From: Aedes albopictus
Taxonomy: Eukaryota; Arthropoda; Insecta; Diptera; Culicidae
Direction of reading: 5' to 3'
DNA: 64,000 bases
Assembly (NCBI RefSeq): GCF_035046485.1
Contig: NC_085137.1
Location: forward strand, 445,660,334 to 445,724,333
Shown piece after piece: positions 12,560 through 23,719 of the stretch (the stretch's first letter is position 1; every line of letters starts with the position of its first letter). A program made the position numbers and the translations under genes. Below the pieces are notes generated by a model. It was given only the letters and a program-made list of their open reading frames with translations, had not been told where the DNA came from and did no database searches.

Positions 12560-12745
12560 GAGATTTTTCATTCTTTTAAAAATAGGCTGTTCTTACAAGT
12601 CACACTGTTACATATGTACATACATTCCCGATTAAATGTTTCAACACGATGGCAATATAAACAATCTAAAATGCGGTAATGCAAGAATGAACTCGACAAA
12701 TATTGTCAAAAAAGCCTATACTACCATACTTTAAATGGGCAATAC
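12560..12745 (+). mobile_element. Helitron-like fragment
   Basis: 'ttttaaaaataggctgttct' and 'tttaaatgggcaatacatgg' occur in the same order and similar spacing as in the segment that ends at 15723 with a Helitron-type terminus. Here the terminal hairpin and CTAG are lost. The match is to the second copy in this window. Confidence 0.45.
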
Positions 12746-12764
12746 ATGGTTTGCGATTCTTCAT

Positions 12765-14775
12765 TAATTAATCCAGAAATTCCTTAAACTCCTAAATCCT
12801 TTAGGAGTCCATCCAATTGTTCCTTCAATAATTCGTCTAGAAATTATTGCAGACATGGATTTCTTCAGATTTTTTTATCCAGCAATTCCTACAGAAATTA
12901 TTCCAGGAATTCGCTATGAAAACTCTCCTGTGATTCCCTAAGAAATTTCTTATGGGGTTTCTTCAGAAATTCACCCGGGAATTCCTTCTGTGATTTTTTC
13001 AGGAACAATTCCAAGCACTCTACTTGGGATTCCTCCAGAAATTCCCTCAGGAGTTGTTCCAGGATTCCCCTGTGAATTCCTTCAGGGATTCGTCTAAAAA
13101 TTCCTACAGGGATTTGTCCAGGAATTCCTCTATAAAGTCCGCTAGAGGTTCCTCTAGAAATTCCTCCAGGGGTTCATCCAGGAACTCCTCCAGGAATTCT
13201 TACAGGGATTTGTCCAAGAATTCCTCCAGGGATTCTTTCTAGAAGTTCTCCAGTGATTCTTCAATAAAATACTCCAGAAATTCCTCTGGGGATTTCTCTA
13301 GAGATTCCTCCATGAGTTCCTTAGAAGATAGCTCAAGGAATTTCTCTAGAGATTTCTCCAGAAAATCTTTCAGGTATGTCTACTGGAATTCCTTCAGGAG
13401 CACCTCCAGGCGTTCCTTCAGGAGTTCCTCTAGAGATGGCTCTTGGAATTTCTCCACGAATTCTTTTAGGAATTACTACAGGAATTCTTTTAGAAATACC
13501 TCCATAGGGATTCCTCCAGGGATTCATCCAGGCATTCCTTAAGGATTTAATATTGGGACTCCTCCAGGAATACCTTAAAGAATTCCAATAGGAATTACCC
13601 CAGGAATTCCTGCAGTTATTAACTCAGGAATTCCTGCAGAATTTACCTAAGGAATTCTGGATTTCATCAAGGCATTTTCTCCAGGATTGCTACCAAGAAT
13701 ACCTCTAGGAATTACTCCAAGAATTGATCCAGGAATAGATCCAGAAAATCCTCCAGAGATTCCTTTTTGAAATGCTGTCAAGAATTTCTTCAGTAATTCG
13801 TCCAGGAGTTTTCCAGGGATTCCTCCGGGAATTCTTCCAGGGTTTCCTTAAGGATTTTTTCCAGAAATTTCTCCTCCAGGTATTCCTCCAAGGAATCCTC
13901 CAGAGATTTCTCCAGGAATTGGTTCAAGGGATCCCTCCAGGAATCCCACCAGCATTTCCTCCAGGAATTGTATCAGGAATTGATCCAGGTATTTACCAGA
14001 AATTCCTTCAAGGATTCCTCTAAAGATTCTTCCAGAAATTCCTCTAGGAATTCCTTCGATGATTCCTCCAATAATTCATCCAGATATTACTCCAAGAATT
14101 TTCCCTGGAATTCCTCCAGAAATTCTTCTGGAATTTCCTAATGGAATTTCTGCAGGGACTCCTCTGGAGATCTCTGAAGGCATTCCAGGCATTTCTCTAG
14201 AGATACCTCATGAAATTCCTGTAGAAATTCCATTAGGGATTCATCGATAAATTTTTCTAGAAATTCTGTTCATCAAGGAATTCTACCTGAAAGTTTTCCA
14301 GCGATTCTTCAAGAAAACCCTCCAGAAATTCCTCTAGGCCGAATTCCCTAAAGAAATGTCTCTAGATATTCTTACAGAAATTCGCACAGGCATGTCTTCA
14401 GGCATTCATTCTGGAGCTCCTCCTGGGATTTTCATAGGGATTACTCCAGGGGTTCATCCAGGCATTTCTTCAAGATTTGATTCTGGGACTCCTCCAGGAA
14501 TACCTTTAAGAATTCCACCAGGAATTACCCCAGGAGCTACAGCAGAAATTACCAAAGGATTTTTTGCAGAATTTAATCAAGTAAATCGTTCAGAAATTAT
14601 AACGGCAATTTATCAAAGAATTTATCCAGGAAATCATCCTCCCGAAGTTTATACAGGTATTATTCCAAGAATCCAGGGATTCCTTCAAGGATTCCTCCAG
14701 AGATTTCGCCAGGTATTGGTTCAAGTGATTCCTCCAGAAAAACCACAAGGATTAAGATCTGTCAAAATGATCTGG
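12765..14775 (+). repeat. Degenerate 12-bp array
   Basis: The ATTCCTCCAGGA-type family appears again, with many units reading 'attcctccagggattcatcc'. The open frames at 13024-13242, 13312-13542, 13772-14023 and 14356-14778 encode RNSS, PGIP and GFLQ periodicities and are products of the repeat. Confidence 0.88.
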
Positions 14776-14879
14776 TAACAGTCAAATATTATGAGGTTAT
14801 GTTAGTTGGTATAATAAAGAATGAACCATCTTACGAAACACAGACGAATAAACTGTGGGAACGATCTGTTTTATTAATG

Positions 14880-15723
14880 ACAAAAATATGTTGAAGATAA
14901 CTCTAGGTGAAAACCCTGCCTCTTCTGGAAAGGAGAGCTCTCATACAACAGACATTTCTTCATTATTCAAGAATCAATCAAGGGTTCCCTTTGACATGTG
15001 GAGGTTTATGAAGGCAAGAAATGTTTCTTAAATAGTGGAGACCCCTCCCCAAAGGGGACACAGTACAAATGAAACAAACGAAACTATTAAAAATTACATC
15101 GGAAGTATTTGCCTCTTTTCATCAGAGATGTATATTTGGCGAACGAATTGTTAACGCCAAGGTTAACACTTTGGGAGATTTGTCACTTTAAGTTACATGG
15201 ATAAAATTAAAGGTTGGCAACCAAGCAGCTCATCTTAGAATTTCCTTCTTTTAAAAATAGGCTGTTCTTTCACATTACACTGTTATGAAAAAGTGGCCTT
15301 CTCTCAACATAAATGAAACAATAGATGAAATTTGTTCAGGCAATTCAAACACAAACTGTGAATTTCTCAGGCAAAAAACATGTTCTAATAGAAGTTCTGT
15401 TCCATTATACATACATAACGTTCTATTATATATACAACTAACTTTGCATACCCTTTGTAAACGATGAAATATTAGAATGATCGGTATGATTTTTGCACGT
15501 TTTAATTCGACCTCAGGGTAGCTATGTTTAGATGTAGAAAAGTTGGGAAAATCAACTACATAATTTGTTTAAAAAAACCGCGACATTACTAAAATATGCA
15601 TGAAATGCGAAGAATTTCAAAAACAACACAATAAAATTAATATTAAATGCGTTAGATAATTGTAAAAAAAAACTACATTAACACATTTAAAATGGGCAAT
15701 ACAAGGTTTGCCGGGTCAGCTAG
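14880..15723 (+). mobile_element. Helitron 3' portion ending in CTAG
   Basis: The right end reads 'caaggtttgccgggtcagct' and terminates CTAG (15720-15723) followed by T, with the small GC-rich stem that precedes CTAG in insect Helitrons. Internal 'ctctggaaagga' and 'gagacccctcccc' blocks match the Helitron 5' region at 3.4 kb. The 5' terminus is not identified, and no Rep/helicase sequence is present. The RTE LINE starts directly after it. Confidence 0.65.
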
Positions 15724-17150
15724 TCTAAGATAAATTAGAGATGGTCGGGTAATCAAACCCGGTGGAAACTTTCCTCGTAGTTTAATAGGGTTTTCTTCTG
15801 TAAACCTGAGCGTCTGTTCTACAGGTTAGGAGCTCCGGGAATTGAGATGGATGGTGTCCGATCCAACGAGCCAGCCGTAAAAACAATTGTAACGGAAAAT
15901 CAGCTGGATAGGAATAATAACCGAAACCAATATCAAAGACCTGAGCGATGAAAAGGAAAGCTTGGTACGTGGAACTGCTCATCACTGGACTCCATGGTGG
16001 ACACCCGTATACTCGTCGATCTGCTAAAGAACTGTGGGTTTGGCTGACGTCGTAGTGCTGAAAGAGGTGTGTTGAACAGGATCCAAGGTAAAAACATCTA
16101 CGGCACTTGTAGGGATGGCAAACTTCTTTAGCATGTGTAAGGCCCCAAAAGTAGCCACCGTAAAGGCCTGAAAAGTAGCCATCGCACAGGCACCCGAGTT
16201 GTTCAGATCTGTAACGTCGTTTGCCCTAATCTGGTCTCTTCGAAGCGACGCCGAAGGCGGGAATACCACCTGGTGGACCATCCTCATATAGACTAAATGT
16301 TTTGCTCGACACGGCGGCGAGGCTGATCGAGAGGATCATCCTCAACAGACAGCTGAGGTATAACAAGGTTGTAAAAGCGCCACCTGGAAGAAGCGGAGTG
16401 CGTTGAAATGGAACTGATGTGCCGTTCTCAAGAAATACCGAAGTTCTATCAGAAGCTCAACACATCCCGCAAGCACATAGATGAGCACCTAAAAGGCGCG
16501 GAGAGCGCTGAACGGATGCCCAAAGCAGCGGAAGAAATGATTACAGCTGGAAAGGATGGTATCGGAGCTGAACTCATTAAAATGGGCCCGGAATAGTTGG
16601 TCTTCTGCACCGACTAATAGTTCGAATCTGAGGATCCGAACAGCTACCGGAGGTGTACAAAGAAGTGGTGATTTGCCCCATCTACAAGAAAGGTGAGAAG
16701 TCAGAGTGTGAGAACTTCTGAGCGATCATAATTCTGAATGTCGCCTATCTATCCCAGACAATCGAACCGTGAAATGCGAGGACGCATCATCAGTAGAAAT
16801 ATAGCCTTTTATGGGCTATACATAGGAACCTGCGGCCGAAAAAGATGCACCCTCGTACCAATTGCACCATGTACAAGACGCTGATAAAACCGGTAGTTCT
16901 CTTCGCGCACGAAGCCTGGATTATGCTCGAAGAGGACATGCAAACACTCGAAGTGTCCGAGAGACCATCTTTGGTGGTGTCCAGGAGAAAGGTGTGTGGC
17001 GAAGAAGGATGAACCACGAGCTCGCTGCACTCTACGGCGAACCTAGCATCCGTAAGGTTGCAAAAGCTGGAAGGATACGATTGTCAAGACATGTTGTGAG
17101 AATGCCGAACAACAACCCTGCAAAACTAGTGTTGTCGGGGTTCGTGGGGT
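15724..17150 (+). pseudogene. RTE-type LINE, EN + RT, degenerate, 5' part
   Basis: Several fragments of a non-LTR retrotransposon protein can be read in order, in different frames with stops. Near 15.98 kb there is an endonuclease start (TWNCSSLDSMVDTR), then VVVLKEVC with the conserved Glu. At 16.54 kb the reverse transcriptase has AGKDGIGAELIKMG, then a PIYKKGEK-like segment at about 16.68 kb. At 16.88 kb comes TLIKPVVLFAHEAW and at 16.98-17.13 kb GGVQEKGVWRRRMNHEL then GEPSIRKVAKAGRIR. This order is that of RTE-clade elements. Multiple frameshifts and stops make it dead. The reading ends near 17.15 kb and resumes at 21.48 kb. Confidence 0.8.
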
Positions 17151-17385
17151 AGATGGTCAGTGACCGATGCAAATTTTGAAATTTTCGCTCCCCTATGCTT
17201 AATCGATGCTAAATTGGGTTCTGATTGTCCTACCAAAATTTGAGCTAATTCGGATAAAATTTGGCTGAGCACACGCCATTTAAAATTTGTATGAAAATTA
17301 CTATGGAAAAGTCAAACTTTCGTTTGCACAAGTTGAAACTTTTCCCCATGTTGTGTTTAAAATGAAAACGATGTGGATTCATATA

Positions 17386-18168
17386 CAGTATGACCCATAA
17401 AAAAATGCGAAAGTTTTCAAAGTCATCGTTCCCCTACTTCGAACTGATTAACCTTGCATGCATCTATTGGATAGTATAGTAGAGCCACTAATCTGATAAT
17501 GGCAAAGGAACATAGACTGATTTCATGCACATACCTTTGGAAATATAACGTTGAACATATGGATGTCGAAATCGTCCACGCGCCAGAGGCCGTTTTTTAA
17601 GGATATAATTTTCTTTCAATTGCTTTCAATCACATTCAATAAAATTTTATTTTCAAAATAGTACTTTTATGGCTGGATAAGGTCTTCAGGAGTTCGTTGG
17701 TTCGTCGGACAAGAACGAAAAAAATATTAACTTATAAATTAAGAGATATTTTCTGAAAATTGAATTATTTGACAAATGATAATTATTAGAAAATATTATG
17801 TTTTAAGCATGAAATTGTTTTTAAGTACTTAGTATTTGTACCTTTCATAAAGGTAGGTTTATATGCCTTCATCGACAAAAAATTGTTTTGAAAAATGTTC
17901 AAACTGTGTTAAGTTTTTTATTAATTTATCTTAAATACGGTTTTTAATATGTATCACCTTGATTTAATTTAAAAATTGTTAACAATTATAAGGTATCCCA
18001 TATACGTAACCAATTAATATTTTGACAACAATTTTGGAGATCCTGTATGATAATGACCTCCTTATTGTATCCTAATCCAAAAAAGTTTAATTCATTAGGA
18101 TTATTTCATTAAAAATCATCAAATACCGCAAAAAAATGGAATTTCGCATTTTTTATGGGTCATACTTG
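17386..18168. mobile_element. TA-flanked MITE, TIR CAGTATGACCCATAAAAAA
   Basis: The left end CAGTATGACCCATAAAAAAA is mirrored at the right by TTTTTTATGGGTCATACTTG, and both ends run into 'atgcgaaa' words. TA flanks both sides (17384-17385, 18169-18170). This fits a Tc1/mariner-type non-autonomous element of 783 bp. It contains no coding frame. It shares the subterminal AAAAAATGCGAAA motif with the element at 19031. Confidence 0.75.
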
Positions 18169-18498
18169 TAGCTGACACTGCAATCTTTCACATTTCCTAA
18201 GTCACCGAACACGTGAAACCTACAGAAAAATTGCTATTCATAAAAATGTAACTTTAAATCTTCTGAAATGATGTTTCTCTCTGCTTTATGGGAACCCTGC
18301 GCGTGGAATTTTCTGCCTAGTAGGCCGAAGGAAAAATTGCAGCGCAGATGTCAAAACGAAATGTGGTGGCATGCAGTAGCAGCGAGGACTGCGGTTCTCA
18401 TTGTTGGCTAAATTAGGCCAGGAATAATAGGCCAAAGACAGGAATGATTAAACTATCTATCTGCTATCGTTCGACAACCCGAAACTTTTAAACTCTTT

Positions 18499-18665
18499 GG
18501 GGCCATAAACTACGTAGACTCTTGGGGGGAGGGTGGTCTGGCCCAAGGTCTGGCCAAAGTCTACCGCCCAAACAAATTTCAAATTTTTGTATTAGCAGAA
18601 GTCTACGAGGAAGTGGGAGGAGGGCTCTGAGCTGACCAAAAATGAGTCTACATAGATTATGAACA
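18499..18665. mobile_element. Short MITE, 'CATAAACTACGTAGACTC' ends
   Basis: The left 'ccataaactacgtagactct' is matched inversely by 'gagtctacatagattatgaa' on the right. The inside contains 'ggggggagggtggtctggcc'. Other MITEs of this general design (terminal 'cataa-tacgta' words) occur in the window, for example at 31535. The target duplication is not determined. Confidence 0.55.
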
Positions 18666-18711
18666 GAATTTAAGAATTGTATTTATGGTCGGTCATCATG
18701 TCATGCAGTAC

Positions 18712-18918
18712 AATAGAGTTAATAAATTATAAAGGACGAATGTCGCTGCTGTTCCCTCTGTTCTCGTTCGCAAACAAGCCGAGAGATGCCGGGTATCTAT
18801 CTGTCAAACTGCATACTTTTCCGCTTTGACGATTATATTCCTCCCTATCACCCCCATCAAGAGATGTTGCGGCTGCGACGCCAGCGACATTCGTCTTCTA
18901 TAGTTTATTAACTCTATT
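18712..18918. mobile_element. MITE with 8-bp target duplication TGCAGTAC
   Basis: Terminal inverted repeats of about 37 bp begin AATAGAGTTAATAAATTATA on the left, with the reverse complement of TATAGTTTATTAACTCTATT on the right. They are flanked by identical TGCAGTAC at 18704-18711 and 18919-18926. An 8-bp duplication is the hallmark of hAT-type insertion. It is 207 bp, non-coding, and lies within the larger 17165-20477 element. Confidence 0.75.
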
Positions 18919-19030
18919 TGCAGTACAGCCCCTGTGCCTTTTTTTTGTCAAAATTATGAAAAACCTGTCCCTAGCCGCATGTGCTTGGAGTTGAATTCAT
19001 AGGACGATTTTACAACAGATAGGCGAGATA

Positions 19031-19628
19031 CAGGGTGCGGCAGGAAAAAATGCGAAAAGTTCAAGGCACTATCACACGCTAAATATGGGATATATATGAC
19101 TATTTTTTCATGACAGTGTATCAGTCAATGTCTAAATTCTAGCACTGAAAAATAAAAATGAACATATTTGATGTTTAACATGTGATAATGTAGGCCTAAT
19201 AAGCGGATATCAATAAACTGCGCGCCCAATGGTCATTAAACAAAATGACTATAACAGTAACAAAATTAGCTCAAATTCGATGAACAACCAGACCACACTG
19301 ATCCAGAGCCATGTAGTTTCACATACCAGATGAAATAAGTACATATATTTGATGATATTGTAGAGAAAATCAAAAATTTTGTTTTATCAGATGCGAAATT
19401 TAGCGACCTGTGCGATTTTCTGCGGTTTGAAAATTCTGGTTGTCTTCATCTTCAGGCGCCGCCCTGTAAAGGTTAGTGACCAAAATGGGAAATTTTTTAA
19501 TTAACTTTTCAGAAAATTAGCCTATTATAGATCATGGAACGTTGAAACATAGATTGGTTAATGTCAAATGGACGAAAATGAGGTTTGAAGTTGAAAAACA
19601 CTTTCGCATTTTTTCCTGCCGCATACTG
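19031..19628. mobile_element. TA-flanked MITE, TIR CAGGGTGCGGCAGGAAAAAA
   Basis: The left end CAGGGTGCGGCAGGAAAAAA is mirrored by TTTTTTCCTGCCGCATACTG on the right, and TA flanks both sides (19029-19030, 19629-19630). It is a 598-bp Tc1/mariner-like non-autonomous element without coding capacity. It shares the AAAAAATGCGAAA subterminal block with 17386-18168. Confidence 0.75.
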
Positions 19629-20477
19629 TAGACTATTCGAAGTCCACGCTCCATGCAAATCATAATAGTATATGTCCAAAAGTCTGTGAGGGGAAGCAAT
19701 GTTGATCTATTTATAATTTATGTTGAGTGACTACAGTAAAAGAGATGTTCACTGCCCTTCTAAGCACATCTGTCCCATATTGTTTTGCATTCTTGACGTG
19801 TTTTGCTCAGTATTTAACAGAGCCATTTGAAGTTAATTTGATATTTTTTTCCATTCTGCATCACAGATAAGTATTCCACGATAACGTTAGGCATCTTTAT
19901 GACATTGGTTTTAAGATAGAACTGAAGTTAGAGCAGTGGGACAGTATGCGTAGAAAAACAACATGGTACAGATATGCTTAGAACGGCAGTTCATTAGTAA
20001 GAACATATTGACAAAATACATTCATCATTCATTGGTTTCGCTGCTACTGTTGATTGTTGTGTTCCAGTTTTGTCACTTTGAATTGCAAAATTCGGCTTTG
20101 GCCTACTAGGCAAAATTTTCCTCACGCAGTGTTCCCAAAAAGCAAAAAGAAACATCTTTTCAAAAGATTTCAAGTTACTTTTTTGTTGAATAACAATTTT
20201 TTTGTAGGTTTCACGTGTTTGGTGTCTTCGACAATGTGAAAGATGACAATGTATGCTATTTGAATCCATATCGGTTTTATTTTAAAGATTCAATGGAAAA
20301 AGGTCTCAACTTGTGTAAATGAAAGTTTGACTTTTCCATTGTAATCCCCATACAAGCTTTAAATGGCGTGTGCTCAGTCAAATTTGATCCGAATGAGCTC
20401 AAATTTTGGTAGGATACTCAGAACCCAATTTGACATCGTTTAAGCATAGGGGAGCGAAAATTTAAAAATTTGCATCG

Positions 20478-20608
20478 AACACAAAACTGAAATAATGTCA
20501 TTAATTAAGTATAATGCATCTGTAAAAAATGTCATTTACGAAATTTTTGGTCGAAGCAGTGCTAAATTGCCACTACCACTACTACCTCCACTAAAGGAGC
20601 GTTTACCC
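20478..20608 (+). mobile_element. MITE right-end fragment (GGGTAAA family)
   Basis: 'acacaaaactgaa', 'atgcatctgtaaaaaatgtc', 'gtgctaaattgccactacca' and the end 'ggagcgtttaccctag' match the right half of the complete element at 29224-29725. The end is followed by TA. The left half is missing; the long-TIR element 17165-20477 abuts it. Confidence 0.65.
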
Positions 20609-20728
20609 TAGTTTGATTGAATGTTCAAAATTCAAATTAGAGATGAAGCAGCAGAAACACATTTGACGTGATCGCCTAAATCAAGCATATTCCAGAGCTG
20701 GCAGCAAAAGCTAAAATAGTTATTTTGC

Positions 20729-20945
20729 CGGGGCCCGTGGCGCAATTGGTCACACGTTTGCCTCATAAGCAGATGGTCATGGGTCCCAGCCCCGGCATTT
20801 TCGTCAGTTGCTCTTTCTTCCTGAGAGCAACTGACACTGACCCTCTTCTGTTCTGAGCCAATGGCTCAAACGAACCCGGATACTTGGACATCGGCGAACG
20901 GAAACTCATAATGGACTCTCAATCGGGCTGGAAAAATAAATAATT
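20729..20945 (+). mobile_element. tRNA-derived SINE, second family
   Basis: The head 'cccgtggcgcaattggtcac' (A-box-like), followed by 'cctcataagcagatggtcat' and 'gggtcccagccccggca' (B-box-like), resembles a tRNA. A tRNA-unrelated body follows ('cgaacccggatacttggaca') and an A-rich end 'gaaaaataaataatta'. It differs from the SINE at 9.3 kb. It lies within the DNA that splits the RTE LINE. The target duplication is not clear. Confidence 0.6.
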
Positions 20946-21060
20946 AACAGCTACACATCAACATCCTCGTGCTCATAATTCTACCATGGACAGGGTAGAA
21001 AAGTGACAGCAGCGCAATGGCATCCAGTACGATATAGTAAAGTTAGAATAGAATACATTA

Positions 21061-21380
21061 AAGTACTAGATTGAAAGTTGTGCGCTGGATTTTTGTATGG
21101 TGAGATGATCAACCAATGAAATGGTGCCCACAGCGTGGGTATAATGATTTCTTGACTAATTTGATGCTGTTTGAGCAAAAGTTTGGGTTACTGTGTTGTT
21201 AAAATTGCAAGAAATATATAATACAACAACACAATTTGGGTAACTAGCTTTTGCTCAGATGGCATCAAATATGTCAAGACATAATAATGCCCACTCTATT
21301 TGCACCATTTCATTGCAGAAATGGAGAGCTGATCATCTCACCATACAAAAATTCAGCTCATTACTTTCAGTTTAGTACTT
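21061..21380. mobile_element. Foldback element, ~145-bp arms
   Basis: The left arm ('aagtactagattgaaagttg ... tttgagcaaaagtttgggtt') is the diverged reverse complement of the right arm ('gtaactagcttttgctcaga ... ctttcagtttagtactt') around a short AT-rich centre near 21215. It is non-coding. Outer flanks show weak further similarity, so the limits may be wider. Superfamily unknown. Confidence 0.65.
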
Positions 21381-21477
21381 CACTAATTGCGTCCTATTGG
21401 AATCGTTCACGCAGTGCCCTAGTGAACAATCGAGCTGTAAATTAGGTTAAGTGATCGAAGAATAAAAAAAAATAGTG

Positions 21478-21672
21478 TCCGTACGAAATCCGGATGGTAC
21501 AAGAAGACCTGGAGGGCAGCGTGCAAGGTGGGCGGATCAGGTGAAAGGACTTCTGGCTAGCGTTGGGCGTGACCGAGGTTGAAGATTGACTATCACGAAC
21601 CGTGTATTATGGAGAAATATTGCTGATTCATATTGAATTTGATGCAATACTAAATAAATGAAATGAATAAAG
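21478..21672 (+). pseudogene. RTE-type LINE, 3' end of the split copy
   Basis: The reading RNPDGTRRPGGQRARWADQV followed by KGLLASVGRDRG is the C-terminal tail expected after the LINE part that stops near 17.15 kb. It is followed by a short 3' region ending in an 'aataaatgaaatgaataaa' tail, as in RTE elements. Together with 15724-17150 it forms one LINE interrupted by about 4.3 kb. Confidence 0.7.
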
Positions 21673-22895
21673 GCCGGCCGTAGAGGCTGTCTTGCCGGTT
21701 ACAGAAACTGCCGAGATAACTCTTAAGCGTAAGAGGAGGAGAATCCACTACTGTGCAGTAGTGACCCTCAACGTAACCAGTAGTGTAGGGGTCAAGAACT
21801 GACGATCGAATCATGAAATTGGGTGATGGTAAAGTGTCCATTTCCCGACCCGGGATTCAGGATAAAATTTGAAGCATATCTCGTTCAAAGTTTAGTAAAA
21901 GAGAGATGTTAGTCGAAATTGTGAAAAATTTCAATAAATCACTATTTGTCAGTCTAATTATTTAGTTAAATTTGGGGGTCACCCGAATCACACATAAAAC
22001 ATTAAGTCGTCCAAAAAATTATAGTGACCCCAAAACTATGTTTTATTTACTGTTAGTAAACCAGGTATACATTTTGGTAGGTTGCAAAATATGAATGCTG
22101 ATCTCGACAATTCCACAAACTTCAAACATTAAAAAATAAGGTCAAATGTTCCAATTTTTTGTTTGTAGCAACAACTAACAGAAGTTGAAGATCCCTCGCG
22201 TCCACTTTCAAAATAATGCATTTTGCTTCACATTTTTGAGAGCACAAATCTGGAGATCCGTCAAACTAAGCGGGCTGATATTGCAACTCAATATTCTTTG
22301 CGAGTGAGCAAACAACAAGTCGTATTTTCAGTCTGATTGACCTTCTAGATAATCAAATTTCTGCTCTTGCAAATTGAAATGAACTAAAGGCGGTCATTGT
22401 GGCGGCTAACTTTGAATTCCTACAACCGTGTCCTGACCTTATGGAAGTTAACCAACTTTGCTTAATGCTTTTTAAAATATATTGTTTGATACATCTTGTA
22501 TTGAGCTTGTAAAATGTAAAAAAAAAGTCTTGTCTTGATGATTTGGTTAAGTATATAACACATGCCCACAAAAAGTTTAATGATTAAAGGTACAGACAAA
22601 CAGACGTAACACTCTTCAAAATGGCTTAACGATCAATTCAAATTTTATTTGATTTCCGCGATCGTTCCACCAGAGGCGCTAGTGTTCAATCGCTTTGACG
22701 TTTGCCAGTGTACACGTTGCTGAATGATGCAAACGAAAATTACAGGCGATTTATTTGGTAGTGTGCGTGTTAGATAAACGTCAAATCGAAATCCATCATG
22801 GCCGACAGTGTCTTGCGCGGTTCTACCACCAGGTGGTAGTGTGCTCATGAAAAAGACACCGAGCAAAAGTTTTTGATGAATTTCCTCTAAGAGTT
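21673..22895. other. Unrecognised DNA
   Basis: No supported gene. Between 22640 and 22860 there is a less AT-rich block ('gttccaccagaggcgctagt', 'ctaccaccaggtggtagtgt') that looks like a repeat or promoter-type segment, but I found no second copy or boundary. Confidence 0.4.
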
Positions 22896-22922
22896 ACATC
22901 TGTTTGTTTGTTTGTTTGTTTG
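22896..22922 (+). repeat. (TTTG)n microsatellite
   Basis: Five to six consecutive TTTG units. Confidence 0.8.
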
Positions 22923-23093
22923 GGCGAAGAAATTGTTTCTTTTATTTGATGATTTTTGAAGATTTCGTGGTCTTATGGAGGAGTAATAGAAGCCGTCGAG
23001 AGAAGGGTTTATTAACAAGAAATCAATCGTCCTCTTACAGGCTCTTCCGAAAATTTTCCTTAAAATTTAACGCCAATAATAGGCTTAAAACCA

Positions 23094-23205
23094 TTCATCC
23101 CGGGATTCCCGGAACTACATGAATTTAAAAATAAATCCCGGGATTCGGGAAATCCCGAATTTGCCTAAATCCCGGGAATTCTTGTCCCGGGATGGATACT
23201 CTAGG
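23094..23205. repeat. Cluster of TCCCGGGA palindromes
   Basis: TCCCGGGAT appears in both orientations at 23098, 23136, 23170 and 23190, mixed with 'gggattcgggaaatcccgaa'. The cluster could fold into several hairpins. It may be the remnant of a short foldback repeat. No target duplication is seen. Confidence 0.5.
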
Positions 23206-23588
23206 TGATTGATATAAGGGTAAAAGTACCGATAATACCGTTTGTCAGTAATTAAAATTCGACCGAGGTGGTTTAACTTTGGTTAAATATTCGAAGGGAC
23301 AAGGACTTTTATATAACCTCAGAAGTTTCGCAAAGTTCCATCCTGCGGCCATAATATGATGACTATCGACACAAGCTTTAAAATGGCTTTTCCATTATTT
23401 ATCCTCAGGGACTCAATTATTGCCGATTATTCGACCAGTGTTGTTTAATCGAACAATGATTGTCGGACGGATGGAGTTTTCCCGCACAGCAGTTAACGGT
23501 TGGGATTCGGTAACTGTGGAAAAACCCTTCGGGAATTTTGCCGCTCTGAAACTTGACACCTTGCCCTTGATCGATCACCAAGGTCCCT

Positions 23589-23634
23589 GAATCTCTGAGG
23601 AAGGTCCTAAATGTGACCAAAACGTCGGACAAGA
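23589..23634 (+). ncRNA. Hammerhead-ribozyme-like remnant
   Basis: The core-like order CTGAGGA, a stem GGTC/GACC with loop, then AAAACGTC resembles the hammerhead layout CTGATGA - stem II - GAAAC - GTC seen in Penelope-like elements. The GAAA box is altered to AAAA. No Penelope coding sequence is adjacent. Resemblance only; almost surely inactive. Confidence 0.25.
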
Positions 23635-23719
23635 TTAAATAGCTGTATTTGAATTTTGTCAAGACTGGAAAAGCCATTTTGAAGCTAAATTCTATCGCAG
23701 TCGAATCCAAAAATGTATG

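Larger units (their letters stand above)
17165..20477. mobile_element. Long-TIR DNA element, 3.3 kb, inserted in the LINE
   Basis: The ends are inverted copies of each other over roughly 190 bp: CGATGCAAATTTTGAAATTT at the left matches the reverse complement of the right end (TTTAAAAATTTGCATCG), and both arms continue through 'cgctcccctatgctta' and 'ctgagcacacgccattt'. It carries no transposase-like frame. Its inside holds at least four smaller inverted-repeat elements. Target duplication is not clear, so its superfamily is unknown. It separates the LINE body from its 3' end. Confidence 0.75.
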
